Shown piece by piece: positions 1-8,140 of a DNA stretch of 64,000 bases. The notes beneath the pieces are model-generated. The model was given only the letters and a program-made list of their open reading frames with translations. It had not been told where the DNA came from and did not search any database. A program made the position numbers and the translations under genes. This DNA is from Actinopolyspora saharensis. Lineage in GTDB: Bacteria > Actinomycetota > Actinomycetes > Mycobacteriales > Pseudonocardiaceae. The stretch is taken from positions 1,364,001 through 1,428,000 of the forward strand of contig NZ_FNKO01000001.1 of the NCBI RefSeq assembly GCF_900100925.1. Direction: 5' to 3'. Positions within the stretch are counted from its first letter, which is position 1. Each line of letters begins with the position of its first letter.

Positions 1-700
1 CGTCGGTGGCCAGGAACTCGATGACCGGGGCGATGTCCTCGATCTGGGTGAGCTGGTTGCCCAGGGCCTGCGACTTGTGGAACTGCACCCGTTCCGGCGT
101 TTCCTGCGGGTAGAAGAACGGGGTGTCCATCGGCCCCGGGGCCACGGTGTTGACCGAGATGCCCCGGTCAGCGAACTCCTTGGCCGCCGCGCGGGTGAAG
201 TGCTCCAGCGGCGCCTTCCCGCCGGCGTAGGTCGAGTACCCGTCGGTGAACGCCGCCAGCAGCGACGTACCCAGGCTGATGATCTTGCCGTTGTCGTTGA
301 GCCTGCGCCCTGCTTCCTGGATGAAGAAGTACGCCGCCTTGGAGTTGACGGCGAACATGCGGTCGTACTCCTGCTCGGTGGTTTCCAGGATCGGTTTGCG
401 CAGCACCATCCCGGTGGTGTTCACCGCGATGTCGGCCCCGCCGAAGGTGTCCACGGCGGTGTCGAACAACTGGCGCACCTCGGCCACCCGGGTCAGATCG
501 CCCTGCACCGCCACCGCCTGCGAACCGGCCTGGCGGACCGCCTCGACGGTCTGGGCGGCGTCCTCGGCCGAGGAGTCGCTGTGGTGGTGCACCACGATCT
601 TCGCCCCGTCGGCGGCGAAGCGAGTGGCCAGCAGCCCGCCCAGGTTCTTGGCTCCTCCGCCGATGATCACGACCTTGTCCTGCAGTTTCTTCCCGGACAT
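1..700 (-). CDS. Short-chain dehydrogenase/reductase (3' end outside window)
   Basis: NAD(P)-dependent SDR oxidoreductase; substrate unknown. The reading frame stays open to the window edge, so the C-terminus is missing (233 codons seen; classical SDRs have about 250). The N-terminal cofactor loop reads GGGAKNLGG (residues 14-22), a variant of TGxxxGxG. The usual NNAG is NTTG (94-97), and the catalytic YxxxK is YAGGK with Tyr158 and Lys162. The PG motif after the active site is APGPMDTPF. The ATG is preceded by a GGGGGA ribosome binding site. It lies upstream of, and on the same strand as, arsI across a 170-bp gap; a role in arsenic metabolism is not shown. Confidence 0.9.
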   Translation of the reverse strand, partial: MSGKKLQDKVVIIGGGAKNLGGLLATRFAADGAKIVVHHHSDSSAEDAAQTVEAVRQAGSQAVAVQGDLTRVAEVRQLFDTAVDTFGGADIAVNTTGMVLRKPILETTEQEYDRMFAVNSKAAYFFIQEAGRRLNDNGKIISLGTSLLAAFTDGYSTYAGGKAPLEHFTRAAAKEFADRGISVNTVAPGPMDTPFFYPQETPERVQFHKSQALGNQLTQIEDIAPVIEFLATD

Positions 701-873
701 GTGCTCCCCCTTCGGTGTCGCTGCCCCGCGGCGCCTCGTCGACGCCCTGCGCACCGGCGACGCTAGGCGGCCGTTGCCGGTGCGGGGAAACGCGAACTTC
801 CGATCGCCGCACAAACGGGACCGATAGCTCCGGGTGAGCTCCCCGGCGCTGCCCGCGCGCGGAGCGGTGCTGG

Positions 874-1311
874 TCAGGTGTGTCCGGTGTGGTCGTCGGT
901 GCAGCCCCGGTCCTGTTTCGCGGGGGCGGATGCGCCGAAGTCCGCGGAGTCGCCCTTGACGATGTAGACCTCCCAGGGTTCCCGGCCCGGGCCGTGGACC
1001 CAGACCTTGTCCTGGGTCGCGTAGCAGCAGGTGCTGTCCTGCTCGGACTCGGTGAACAGGCCGAGCTCGGACAGCCGTCGGGTGGCCGCGTGCACGGTGG
1101 CGGTGTCGGCGACCTCCACGCCGAGGTGGTCCATGGCGGTGTCCTGCCCCGGTTGCCCTTCCAGCAGGACGAGCTTCAGCGGTGGTTCGTCGACGACGAA
1201 GTTGGCGTAGCCGGGGCGCAGCTTGGCCGGTTCGCTGCCGAGCAGCTTGGTGTAGAAGTCGATCGAGCCCTGCAGGTCGCCGACGCGCAGGGCCAGTTGA
1301 GCGCGGGACAT
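874..1311 (-). CDS. arsI: ArsI/CadI-type VOC family metalloenzyme (C-As lyase-like)
   Basis: A 145-aa single-domain vicinal oxygen chelate protein. Family members ArsI cleave the C-As bond of trivalent organoarsenicals in an Fe(II)/O2-dependent reaction; CadI members are cadmium inducible. The sequence has the expected metal ligands Gln5, His62 and Glu114 (PWEVY) and the adjacent cysteine pair Cys95-Cys96 (STCCYATQDK) that binds the metalloid in ArsI. It is divergent from arsR-acr3-arsC and shares the intergenic operator region, so ArsR probably regulates it. The start follows an AGGAGG-like site (ccaggaggtcgggcatg). Choosing between ArsI and CadI by sequence alone is uncertain, but the context favours arsenic. 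Confidence 0.85.
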   Translation of the reverse strand: MSRAQLALRVGDLQGSIDFYTKLLGSEPAKLRPGYANFVVDEPPLKLVLLEGQPGQDTAMDHLGVEVADTATVHAATRRLSELGLFTESEQDSTCCYATQDKVWVHGPGREPWEVYIVKGDSADFGASAPAKQDRGCTDDHTGHT

Positions 1312-1360
1312 GCCCGACCTCCTGGATAGATGTTCGTCGAAACAGTAGGAGCGGCCGAGT

Positions 1361-1396
1361 TTGCCCCCCGAATTAGACGAATGTCAATATAGAGGC
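1361..1396. promoter_or_regulatory. Divergent ars promoter/operator region
   Basis: Lies between arsI (-) and arsR (+). On the + strand, TTGCCC (1361-1366) and CAATAT (1385-1390) are spaced 18 bp apart and would place the transcription start at or next to the arsR ATG. The AT-rich segment 1371-1390 (attagacgaatgtcaatat) has the dyad-like TTGACA/GTCTAA character of SmtB/ArsR operators and overlaps the -10, as expected for a repressor site. This is read by eye and not experimentally supported. Confidence 0.45.
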
Positions 1397-1759
1397 ATGT
1401 CGAATCAAGAGGTGGAGGGTGAACAGGAGTTGTGCTGTTCACCGCTGATGCGCCAACCGCTGGACGAGCAGCAGTCCACGAACCTGGCGCGGGTGTTCAA
1501 GGCCATCGGCGACCCGGCCCGGCTGCGCCTGCTGTCCCTGATCGCCTCCCACGCCGGCGGCGAAGCGTGCGTGTGCGACCTGACCGGCGCGTTCGACCTG
1601 TCCGGGCCGACGATCTCGCACCACCTCAAGGTGCTGCGCGAAGCCGGCGTCATCGACGGGCAGCGCCGGGGCACGTGGGTCTACTACCGGGTGCGCACCG
1701 AGATGCTGGCCGTGCTGTCCGAGGTGCTGCTGCCGGCCGACGAGGTGATGCCGGCGTGA
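1397..1759 (+). CDS. arsR: ArsR-family arsenite-responsive repressor
   Basis: A 120-aa winged-helix repressor of the SmtB/ArsR family. The recognition helix region carries Cys58 and Cys60 in ACVCDL, the classical As(III) sensing motif. A second pair, Cys13-Cys14, sits near the N-terminus (ELCCSP). The DNA-binding helix is SGPTISHHLKVLREAG. The ATG at 1397 is preferred over an in-frame upstream codon at 1361 because the upstream residues would overlap the putative promoter. The mRNA may be nearly leaderless, since only AGAGGC precedes the ATG. Its stop overlaps the GTG start of acr3 (GTGA), which indicates translational coupling. It likely represses both arms of the divergent ars locus and is released by arsenite. 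Confidence 0.93.
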   Translation: MSNQEVEGEQELCCSPLMRQPLDEQQSTNLARVFKAIGDPARLRLLSLIASHAGGEACVCDLTGAFDLSGPTISHHLKVLREAGVIDGQRRGTWVYYRVRTEMLAVLSEVLLPADEVMPA

Positions 1760-2853
1760 CCTCGACCGAAACCACGGAACCGACCGAGAAGGCCGTCGCG
1801 GCACGCATGTCGACGCTGGACCGGTTCCTGCCGGTGTGGATCGGCGCGGCCATGATCGTCGGACTGCTCGCGGGCCGGTTCGTGCCCGGGCTGAACACGG
1901 CGCTGAACTCGCTGCACGTGACCTCGGGAGTCTCACTGCCGATCTTCGTCGGCCTGCTGGTGATGATGTACCCGGTGCTGGCCAAGGTCCGCTACGACCG
2001 GCTGGACACCGTCACCTCGGACAAGCGGCTGCTGGTGTCCTCGCTGCTGCTGAACTGGATCGCCGGACCGGCGGTGATGTTCGCCCTGGCCTGGACCTTC
2101 CTGCCCGACCTGCCCGAATACCGCACCGGGCTGATCATCGTCGGCCTGGCCCGCTGCATCGCCATGGTCATCGTCTGGAACGACCTCGCCTGCGGCGACC
2201 GCGAAGCGGCCGCGGTGCTGGTGGCGCTGAACTCGGTGTTCCAGGTGCTGGCCTTCGCCGGACTGGGCTGGTTCTACCTGGCCGTGCTGCCCGGCTGGCT
2301 CGGCCTGGACACCGCCGGGTTGGACATCTCCGCCTGGTCCATCGCCCGCTCGGTGCTGATCTTCCTGGGCATCCCGCTGGTGGCCGGATACCTGTCCCGC
2401 AGGCTCGGGGAAAGCGCCAAGGGCAGGTCCTGGTACGAGAACCGGCTGCTGCCCAAGATCGGCCCGTTCACGCTGTACGGGCTGCTGTTCACCATCGTCG
2501 TGCTGTTCGCCCTGCAGGGCGAGGCCATCACCTCGAACCCGTGGGACGTGGTCCGCATCGCGCTGCCGCTGCTGATCTACTTCGCCGCCATGTGGGCGGG
2601 ATCGTTCGCCCTGGGCAAAGGCATCGGGCTGGGCTACGAGCGCTCGACCACGCTGGCGTTCACCGCCGCGGGCAACAACTTCGAGCTGGCCATCGCCGTG
2701 GCCATCGCCACCTTCGGGGTCACCAGCGGGCAGGCCCTGGCCGGGGTGGTCGGGCCCCTGATCGAAGTCCCCGTCCTGGTCGCGCTGGTCTACGTCAGCC
2801 TGGCCGCCCGGAAACGGTTCGCCCCCGAGCCCACGGCCCCCCAGAGCCAGTGA
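1756..2853 (+). CDS. acr3: ACR3-type arsenite efflux permease
   Basis: A 365-aa membrane protein of the bile/arsenite/riboflavin transporter superfamily with about ten hydrophobic segments. It expels As(III) using the proton gradient. The conserved transport cysteine is in the helix segment LARCIAMVIVWNDLACGD, characteristic of Acr3. The GTG start overlaps the arsR stop by 4 bp. This start gives a cytoplasmic N-terminus of about 20 residues before the first helix (FLPVWIGAAMIVGLLAG) and a length equal to the family norm. arsC follows after 23 bp, so arsR-acr3-arsC is one operon. Confidence 0.93.
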   Translation: MTSTETTEPTEKAVAARMSTLDRFLPVWIGAAMIVGLLAGRFVPGLNTALNSLHVTSGVSLPIFVGLLVMMYPVLAKVRYDRLDTVTSDKRLLVSSLLLNWIAGPAVMFALAWTFLPDLPEYRTGLIIVGLARCIAMVIVWNDLACGDREAAAVLVALNSVFQVLAFAGLGWFYLAVLPGWLGLDTAGLDISAWSIARSVLIFLGIPLVAGYLSRRLGESAKGRSWYENRLLPKIGPFTLYGLLFTIVVLFALQGEAITSNPWDVVRIALPLLIYFAAMWAGSFALGKGIGLGYERSTTLAFTAAGNNFELAIAVAIATFGVTSGQALAGVVGPLIEVPVLVALVYVSLAARKRFAPEPTAPQSQ

Positions 2854-2876
2854 AAACGTCCCACGAGGAGAACGAC

Positions 2877-3281
2877 GTGTCCGTCCCGGAAGTACTGTTC
2901 GTCTGCGTGCACAACGCGGGCCGCTCGCAGATGGCCGCGGCACTGCTGCACCACCACGCCCGCGGGCGGGTCGGTGTTCGCTCGGCCGGCTCCACCCCGG
3001 CCGAGGAGGTCAACCCGGCCGTGGTCGACGCCATGGCCGAACTGGGCATCGACGTCTCCCGGCGGTTCCCCACCAAGCTCGACGCGGAGACCGTGCAGGC
3101 CTCCGACGTGGTGGTCACCATGGGGTGCGGCGATGCGTGCCCGGTCTTCCCCGGAAAGCGCTACCTCGACTGGGAGCTCGACGACCCGGCGGGCAGGACG
3201 CTGGACGAGATCCGCCCGATCCGCGACGCCATCGACGCGCGGGTGCGGAAGCTGCTGACCGAGCTGGTTCCCGAGGGCTGA
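2877..3281 (+). CDS. arsC: Arsenate reductase, low-molecular-weight phosphatase type
   Basis: A 134-aa protein that reduces As(V) to As(III) for export by Acr3. The P-loop is CVHNAGRS with nucleophile Cys10 and Arg16. Downstream cysteines Cys84 and Cys88 (MGCGDACPVF) supply the redox relay seen in three-cysteine, thioredoxin-coupled ArsC; actinobacteria may use mycothiol instead, which the sequence cannot resolve. The GTG start has AGGAG seven bases upstream. It is the last gene of the ars operon and is followed by a strong hairpin. Confidence 0.92.
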   Translation: MSVPEVLFVCVHNAGRSQMAAALLHHHARGRVGVRSAGSTPAEEVNPAVVDAMAELGIDVSRRFPTKLDAETVQASDVVVTMGCGDACPVFPGKRYLDWELDDPAGRTLDEIRPIRDAIDARVRKLLTELVPEG

Positions 3282-3309
3282 GGCGACAGCGCGGGCAGCC
3301 GAAGGGGCG

Positions 3310-3337
3310 CGGCCGGACCGCCGCGGCGGTCCGGCCG
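3310..3337 (+). terminator. Hairpin terminator after arsC
   Basis: A perfect 13-bp inverted repeat (3310-3322 pairing with 3325-3337, left arm cggccggaccgcc) starting 28 bp after the arsC stop. There is no T-tract, as is common in high-GC actinobacteria. It is placed to end the ars operon. Confidence 0.6.
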
Positions 3338-3421
3338 ACCGCGATCACCGTGCGGGAAGCCCCCACCGGGTGCAGGATAACCGGATACACACTCCACGAG
3401 AACGAGTGAGGAGTGCAGGCC

Positions 3422-3586
3422 GTGCCTCCCGAGAACGAGCCCCCTTCCCCGCCGCCGGCGCTCGAGCACACCGCCACGCCGACGCGGTGGATACCACGTC
3501 AGAGCAGCTACCACTTCAGCGACACCAGTACCATGTGGGAACTGGAGGATCAGGAGGACAACCACCTGGTTCGGGGTTACGACTGA
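3422..3586 (+). CDS. Small hypothetical protein (54 aa)
   Basis: A GTG-initiated ORF with AGGAG eleven bases upstream, encoding a soluble, proline-rich then acidic peptide (VPPENEPPSPPPAL at the start, MWELEDQEDNHLVRGYD at the end). Third codon positions are mostly G or C, as in neighbouring genes, which supports coding. It has no transmembrane segment or signal peptide and I recognise no family. It lies between the ars terminator and a reductase gene on the same strand, 162 bp upstream of it. It could be a spurious ORF in a high-GC intergenic region. Confidence 0.5.
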   Translation: MPPENEPPSPPPALEHTATPTRWIPRQSSYHFSDTSTMWELEDQEDNHLVRGYD

Positions 3587-3748
3587 TCCACCCGTCCGAA
3601 CGTGTGACGCCCGCCCCGGGGCGTTCCCTCGGGACCGTCCGTCCGGGCGGCACCGCCGGATTCCGTAGCGGCTACGCCGCCTCGCCGAGGACGAATCGGC
3701 TGCGGGCGCGCCTTCGACAGCACCGGGCCGGGGAAGGAAACACGCGAC

Positions 3749-4309
3749 GTGGGACGACTGATCTTCTCCGCCATCGGGTCCCTGGACGGTTACCTCACCG
3801 ACCCCGAGGGCCACTTCGACTGGGCAGTACCCGACGAGGAGGTGCTGGCCGACGTCAACGCCGAGGCCCGCGGCATCGGCACCTACCTCTACGGCCGCCG
3901 CACGTACGAGATGATGACCGGCTGGGAGACCGACCCGTCGACCGCCGCGCAGTCACCGGAGTCCGCCGAGTTCGCCGAGATCTGGCGGGGCGCCGAGAAA
4001 GTCGTCTACTCCACCACGTTGTCCACCCCCGGCACGCACCGCACCCGGCTGGAGCGGACCTTCGAGGCCACCGAGGTGGAACGGATCAAGCGGCGCAGCA
4101 CCGCCGACCTCTACGTCGGCGGTCCCACGCTGGCCGCCCACGCGATGCGGCTCGGGGTCGTCGACCGCCTACACCTCGTCCTCTGCCCGATCCTCGTCGG
4201 CGGTGGCCTGGCGATACTTCCCGACGACGTTCGGGTCGACCTGCGGCTGGACACCCAGCACCGCTACGGCAACGACATGATCAGCCTGCGGTACGACATC
4301 GTGGGCTGA
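3749..4309 (+). CDS. RibD C-terminal / dihydrofolate reductase-like protein
   Basis: A 186-aa protein of the RibD_C family (deaminase-reductase domain), widespread in actinobacteria and usually NADPH binding with unknown substrate. Typical blocks are LIFSAIGSLDGYL at the N-terminus, LYGRRTYEMMTGW (about 49-61), DLYVGGPTLAAHAMRLG and a C-terminal PILVGGGLAI. The GTG start is chosen because GGGAAGGAAA lies just upstream and the first residues form the expected beta strand. It converges with the GltS-like gene through a long shared hairpin. Confidence 0.85.
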   Translation: MGRLIFSAIGSLDGYLTDPEGHFDWAVPDEEVLADVNAEARGIGTYLYGRRTYEMMTGWETDPSTAAQSPESAEFAEIWRGAEKVVYSTTLSTPGTHRTRLERTFEATEVERIKRRSTADLYVGGPTLAAHAMRLGVVDRLHLVLCPILVGGGLAILPDDVRVDLRLDTQHRYGNDMISLRYDIVG

Positions 4310-4388
4310 AACCACCGCTTCGGCCGCGGCTCCAGCCCACGCCACATCCGAGCAGGTCCTCGGCAGCACCCGAGCGAACGTCCCGGCG

Positions 4389-4442
4389 GCTGATTCCCGT
4401 TCCTCGGCGTGGGAGCGCCCACGCCGAGGAACGGGAATCAGC
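4389..4442. terminator. Bidirectional terminator: perfect 25-bp stem, 4-nt loop
   Basis: Positions 4389-4413 are perfectly complementary to 4418-4442, with loop AGCG. It sits between two convergent genes: it ends 9 bp before the last codon position of the minus-strand symporter and begins 79 bp after the plus-strand reductase. This fits a shared terminator. The absence of any mismatch over 25 bp is unusual. Confidence 0.75.
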
Positions 4443-4451
4443 GGAACCGAG

Positions 4452-5897
4452 CTACTCCTGCGCGGATCCCGACTCCGCTTCGGCGGGGGCGGACCGCCCG
4501 CGGCGGCCGAAGTACAGCAGCCCGGACAGCAGGGCCGCCACCAGCAGCGCCGTCATCACCACGAGCAGGGGGATCGCTCCGAACTGGACGATCAGCGGGA
4601 TCGCCGCGGCCGTGACCAGCCCTCCCCCGAAGAACGGTTCCAGCACGAGCTGCTTGTACCCGAAAGCCGGGTAGGCCGGGGTGCGCAGCTCGGGATCGGC
4701 GATGCGCATGAGGATCAGCCCGGTGGCGGTGACACCCATCGACTGGCCGAAATCCCCCACGCCGCGCTCGAACCAGTAGTCCGGCAGCATCCGCGGCGCC
4801 AGCAGCAGGAAGGCTCCCAGCGACCAGGCGATCCCACATGCGGCGAGCAGCACGAACGGGACGATGTTGTCGGCGATGACCTCCAGCGACAGCGTCCCCA
4901 TCGCCGCGATGATCAGCATGTCCAGGGCGAATCCCTGGATGCGCTCGATCATCATCCGGTCGACCACCTCGGCCCGGTCGAAACGGTTGATCACGAACTG
5001 CAGCAGGATGCCCCCGAGCATCGCCAGCGGGAACAGCGGGACATAGCCGAAGATCTCGATGGTGTCCACCCACAGCGCGTTCTCCACCGCCTGCAGGCCC
5101 CACAGCAGCAGCTGGCCGATGATGATCGCCAGCGCCAGGAAACCGAAGTGCAGCGTCAGCGGCTCGATCGACGAGGGATGCACGGTCAGCGTGGCCGCGG
5201 ACCGACGGTTCTCCTTCTCCACCAGCCCCATGCGTTCGGACACCGTGGGCGCCGAGTCCGCGCTCAGTTCCTTGGCGTGGCCCTTGCGCGCTCCCCAGTT
5301 GATCAGCACGATCCCGATGACAATCCCCGACAGCAGACCGATGGTGGCCATGCCCAGCGCCAGGTCCTGACCTTGGGCGAACCCGAACTGCTCGAAGGTG
5401 TTGCCCAGACCGCCTGCGGTGCCGTGGCCGCCCTCGAAACCGATCTCGATCAGGGCTCCCGTCAACGGTGGCAGACCGAAGACCGGGGACAGCACCAGCA
5501 GGGCCAGCAGCAGCCCCAGCACGTACTGCCCGCTGCTCAGCGTCAGTCCGAAGGCGATCTGCGGGCCGGCCAGCCGCCCGGCCTCACGGGCCTTCGGCAT
5601 GCGTCGCCCCAGGAACAACCCCGCGAACACCACCGAGATGAGCAGCCCCGGCAGCTCGGACCAGACCTGCTGGACCTCGCCGCCGAACAGCCCGCCCTCG
5701 GTGAACCTGTCGGTCCCCAGGGCCGCGGCGATGTTGCCGAACACATCGGGCCCCAGCAGCAGCGCGATCCCCCCACCGATGATCGATCCGGGGAGGAACA
5801 ACTTCTGGGCCAATCGCCACTTCACCCGCACGAGCTTGGCCACGAGCAACAGCACCCCCAACAACAGGAGTGCGAAACCGATGGTTTCGGAAGACAT
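4452..5897 (-). CDS. gltS: Sodium/glutamate symporter (GltS/ESS family)
   Basis: A 481-aa polytopic membrane protein with about 11-12 hydrophobic segments. GltS proteins import glutamate with sodium. Two features of the family are visible: a glycine-rich re-entrant motif EGGHGTAGGLG in the first half and a related VGDFGQSMGVTATGL in the second half. A long hydrophilic loop (about residues 195-240) separates the halves. The ATG at 5897 is preferred over an in-frame codon 11 residues upstream because GAAAGGTGATC precedes it and the protein then begins directly before the first helix. Substrate specificity is inferred from family only. Confidence 0.87.
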   Translation of the reverse strand: MSSETIGFALLLLGVLLLVAKLVRVKWRLAQKLFLPGSIIGGGIALLLGPDVFGNIAAALGTDRFTEGGLFGGEVQQVWSELPGLLISVVFAGLFLGRRMPKAREAGRLAGPQIAFGLTLSSGQYVLGLLLALLVLSPVFGLPPLTGALIEIGFEGGHGTAGGLGNTFEQFGFAQGQDLALGMATIGLLSGIVIGIVLINWGARKGHAKELSADSAPTVSERMGLVEKENRRSAATLTVHPSSIEPLTLHFGFLALAIIIGQLLLWGLQAVENALWVDTIEIFGYVPLFPLAMLGGILLQFVINRFDRAEVVDRMMIERIQGFALDMLIIAAMGTLSLEVIADNIVPFVLLAACGIAWSLGAFLLLAPRMLPDYWFERGVGDFGQSMGVTATGLILMRIADPELRTPAYPAFGYKQLVLEPFFGGGLVTAAAIPLIVQFGAIPLLVVMTALLVAALLSGLLYFGRRGRSAPAEAESGSAQE

Positions 5898-6238
5898 GAT
5901 CACCTTTCGGCAACCGGCGTTGGACGACACCCTCGCGGAGTTTTCCGGGGTGTCCGGACAAGAGCCGAGCTGTTGTTCATCGGCGGCGCAATCCTATTTC
6001 CCCGGCCGAGAGGACCTGCACACAGCAGGGGATTTTCCGCAAGCACATCGACTGCCCTGCGAAAACACCGAGCCCGTTCCGCGGTGGGCACACCCGGTCG
6101 GACGAGGTGGCCGCACGGCCGTGCCCAGCGGGATCGCGACCACGAACAGCCACCGGTCGAACACGACGCCGCCGGCCCCGCGGGGCGGGAGCCCCGTAGA
6201 CTCGCCGGACACCGAGTCCCACCTCTCCGGAGCCGAAC
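5898..6238. other. Intergenic region, no supported gene
   Basis: A 341-bp divergent intergenic region between the symporter and the methyltransferase. Reading frames here are short shadows with no start context. It must hold both promoters, but I cannot point to convincing -35/-10 pairs. Confidence 0.5.
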
Positions 6239-6856
6239 ATGTGCCCACCCGCTGCTGCCGAAAACGGGCGACACCAGCTCGATCCGGTCGCGCTGTCCGT
6301 GGCACGTTACAGCGAACACGCCGCCGACTACGCGCACCAACACGCGGGCAAGATGCGCGATCGGGTCGAGCGCTTCACCGCCGCACTGCCCGACGCGGCG
6401 ACGATCCTCGACGCGGGGTGCGGACCGGGGCGTGATCTCGCCCGGTTCACCGCCGCAGGGCACCTCGCCCAGGGGATCGACCTGAACCCGGAGTTCGCGT
6501 CCATGGCCAACGCCTGCGCGCCCACGCTGCTCGGCGACCTCCGCGAGGTCGGATCCCTGTTCGCGGCCGAGACGTTCGACGGGATCTGGGCGTGTGCCTG
6601 CCTGGTGCATCTGCCCACAGCGGACACGCGGGACGTGCTCGGCCAGTTCGCCACGCTGCTGCGTCCGGCGGGCAAGCTCTACGCCTGCGTCAAGGCCGTC
6701 GGCGAGACCGGGTGGCTCGACGAACCCGACGCCCGCCGCTGGTACACCGTCTGGACTCCGGAGAGGTTCACCGAGGCGGTGCGGCAGGCCGGCTTCGACG
6801 TCGACGGGACCACCACGGACGTGTTCGTGGAAGTGTGGGCCAGCCGGTCCGGTTGA
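6239..6856 (+). CDS. Class I SAM-dependent methyltransferase
   Basis: A 205-aa protein with a Rossmann-type methyltransferase fold. Motif I is ILDAGCGPGRD (residues 56-66), followed by GIDLNPEF (acidic ribose-binding Asp at the end of beta 2). DGIWACACLVHLP is motif IV/post-motif and LRPAGKLYACVK is the standard beta 5 region. No substrate-recognition insert is evident, so the substrate is unknown. The ATG at 6239 gives a normal-length protein. The neighbouring beta-propeller gene begins 101 bp downstream on the same strand. Confidence 0.87.
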   Translation: MCPPAAAENGRHQLDPVALSVARYSEHAADYAHQHAGKMRDRVERFTAALPDAATILDAGCGPGRDLARFTAAGHLAQGIDLNPEFASMANACAPTLLGDLREVGSLFAAETFDGIWACACLVHLPTADTRDVLGQFATLLRPAGKLYACVKAVGETGWLDEPDARRWYTVWTPERFTEAVRQAGFDVDGTTTDVFVEVWASRSG

Positions 6857-6957
6857 GACGGAGCCGCCTCGCCGAGTACTCTGGACCCGATCGACCTACC
6901 CGGCTGCCGGGGGAGTCATCGCCCGAGGCACGTGTGACCGGTTGGGGGTCGATTCAC

Positions 6958-8040
6958 ATGGACACGTCGTCCGTTGATCTGTGGCGATCCCAGGGCAAAC
7001 CCGGAGCACGGGTGCTGTGGGACATGGTCGAGGGTCCGATGCCGCGCGGCCTCATCGGTGTCGGCGACCCCGATCTGCACCACCTCGACGGCACCTGGAC
7101 CCTGTTCCTCGGAGGGTTCACCACCCGATTCCGGAACCGGCTGTACCGGGCCACGCTGGCCGAGCACGCCGATCCGGCCTCGGGACGGTGGCAACTGGAC
7201 CGCGACGTTCGCGGTCGAGCCGCTCCGCTGGTCGCCGACCCTCCGCGCGGGGCGTGGGACGCCGGTGGCATGCACACGCCCTGCTACGTCCCCGCCAACA
7301 ACGGCCGTGCAGCCCGGATCTACTACTCCGGCCGCGCGAGCTCCAAGCAGTACGGCGCGGGCAGCAGCTACTCGATCGGCGTTCTCGAACGGCGAGAAGG
7401 CGGCTGGGTCCGCCGCGAGTCCCCGGTCGTCGAAGGTCACGGCTCGAGAAGTTCGGTGCTGGAACCGCGAGTGATCCCCACCGGGACCGGATACCGCATG
7501 TGGTACCAGGCCACCCCCCACGAGATCGGTCCTGGTGAGCAACCGGACTACCGAATCCTGTGCTCGGACAGCGCGGACGGGATCACCGACTGGTCCGCTC
7601 CGCGCGTGTTCGCCGACGAGTCCGAGGGATTCTTCGACAACGCCCTCACCCGCTGGAACGGCCGGTGGGTCATGCTGCTGGCGCGCGGTTCGAACCTGCA
7701 CGGCACCCCGGACTTCCCCGCGCAAGGCCTGTGGTGGATGACCGCCGACCAGCCCAGCGCCGATCGCTCCGCGTGGTCACCACCTCGGCGGCTGCTCGAC
7801 ACCGATGCCGCGGACACGCCCGAGTGGTTCGCCCGCGGAACTTACGCACCGGAGCTCACGTTCCCCGACCCGTCCTCGACGCGGTCGACGATCCTGTTCA
7901 CCGCGACCCGCCGGACCCCGCGGTGGCCTTGGTTGGCCCTGCGACGGATGGCCCGCCTGCACCGGCCCCCCGTCCCCGCACCGTTCCACCTCGCCGTAGG
8001 GTCCGTCGCCCTCGAACTCGACCCGACCGCACCCGACTAG
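6958..8040 (+). CDS. Five-bladed beta-propeller, glycosidase-like protein
   Basis: A 360-aa protein with repeated beta-sheet blades resembling the GH32/GH43/GH130 five-bladed propeller superfamily (LHHLDGTWTLFLGGF, GGMHTPCYVP, RIYYSGR, LEPRVIPTGTGYRMWYQ, FDNALTRWNGRWVMLLAR, YAPELTFPD). Candidate carboxylates occur at blade starts, but I cannot assign a catalytic pair. No signal peptide is seen from this ATG. Upstream in-frame codons would extend into the preceding methyltransferase in a different frame, so the start at 6958 (after GGGGGTC) is preferred; GTG at 6934 is an alternative. The substrate is unknown. Confidence 0.75.
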   Translation: MDTSSVDLWRSQGKPGARVLWDMVEGPMPRGLIGVGDPDLHHLDGTWTLFLGGFTTRFRNRLYRATLAEHADPASGRWQLDRDVRGRAAPLVADPPRGAWDAGGMHTPCYVPANNGRAARIYYSGRASSKQYGAGSSYSIGVLERREGGWVRRESPVVEGHGSRSSVLEPRVIPTGTGYRMWYQATPHEIGPGEQPDYRILCSDSADGITDWSAPRVFADESEGFFDNALTRWNGRWVMLLARGSNLHGTPDFPAQGLWWMTADQPSADRSAWSPPRRLLDTDAADTPEWFARGTYAPELTFPDPSSTRSTILFTATRRTPRWPWLALRRMARLHRPPVPAPFHLAVGSVALELDPTAPD

Positions 8041-8140
8041 AGCAGCACGCTCGCGGGACGGACACCACCGGCGCTCGAGCAACGCCCGGGCCGGGCGGAA
8101 GCGGCAGCAGCGCGCCGTCCCGCCCGGCGAACCGCTCGAC

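Noticed and set aside
77..827. Long plus-strand frames opposite the SDR gene
   Set aside because: They are antisense shadows; only the minus-strand frame shows SDR motifs and a ribosome binding site.
6592..6957. Long N-terminal extension of the beta-propeller protein
   Set aside because: It runs inside the methyltransferase gene in a different frame and has no conserved content.
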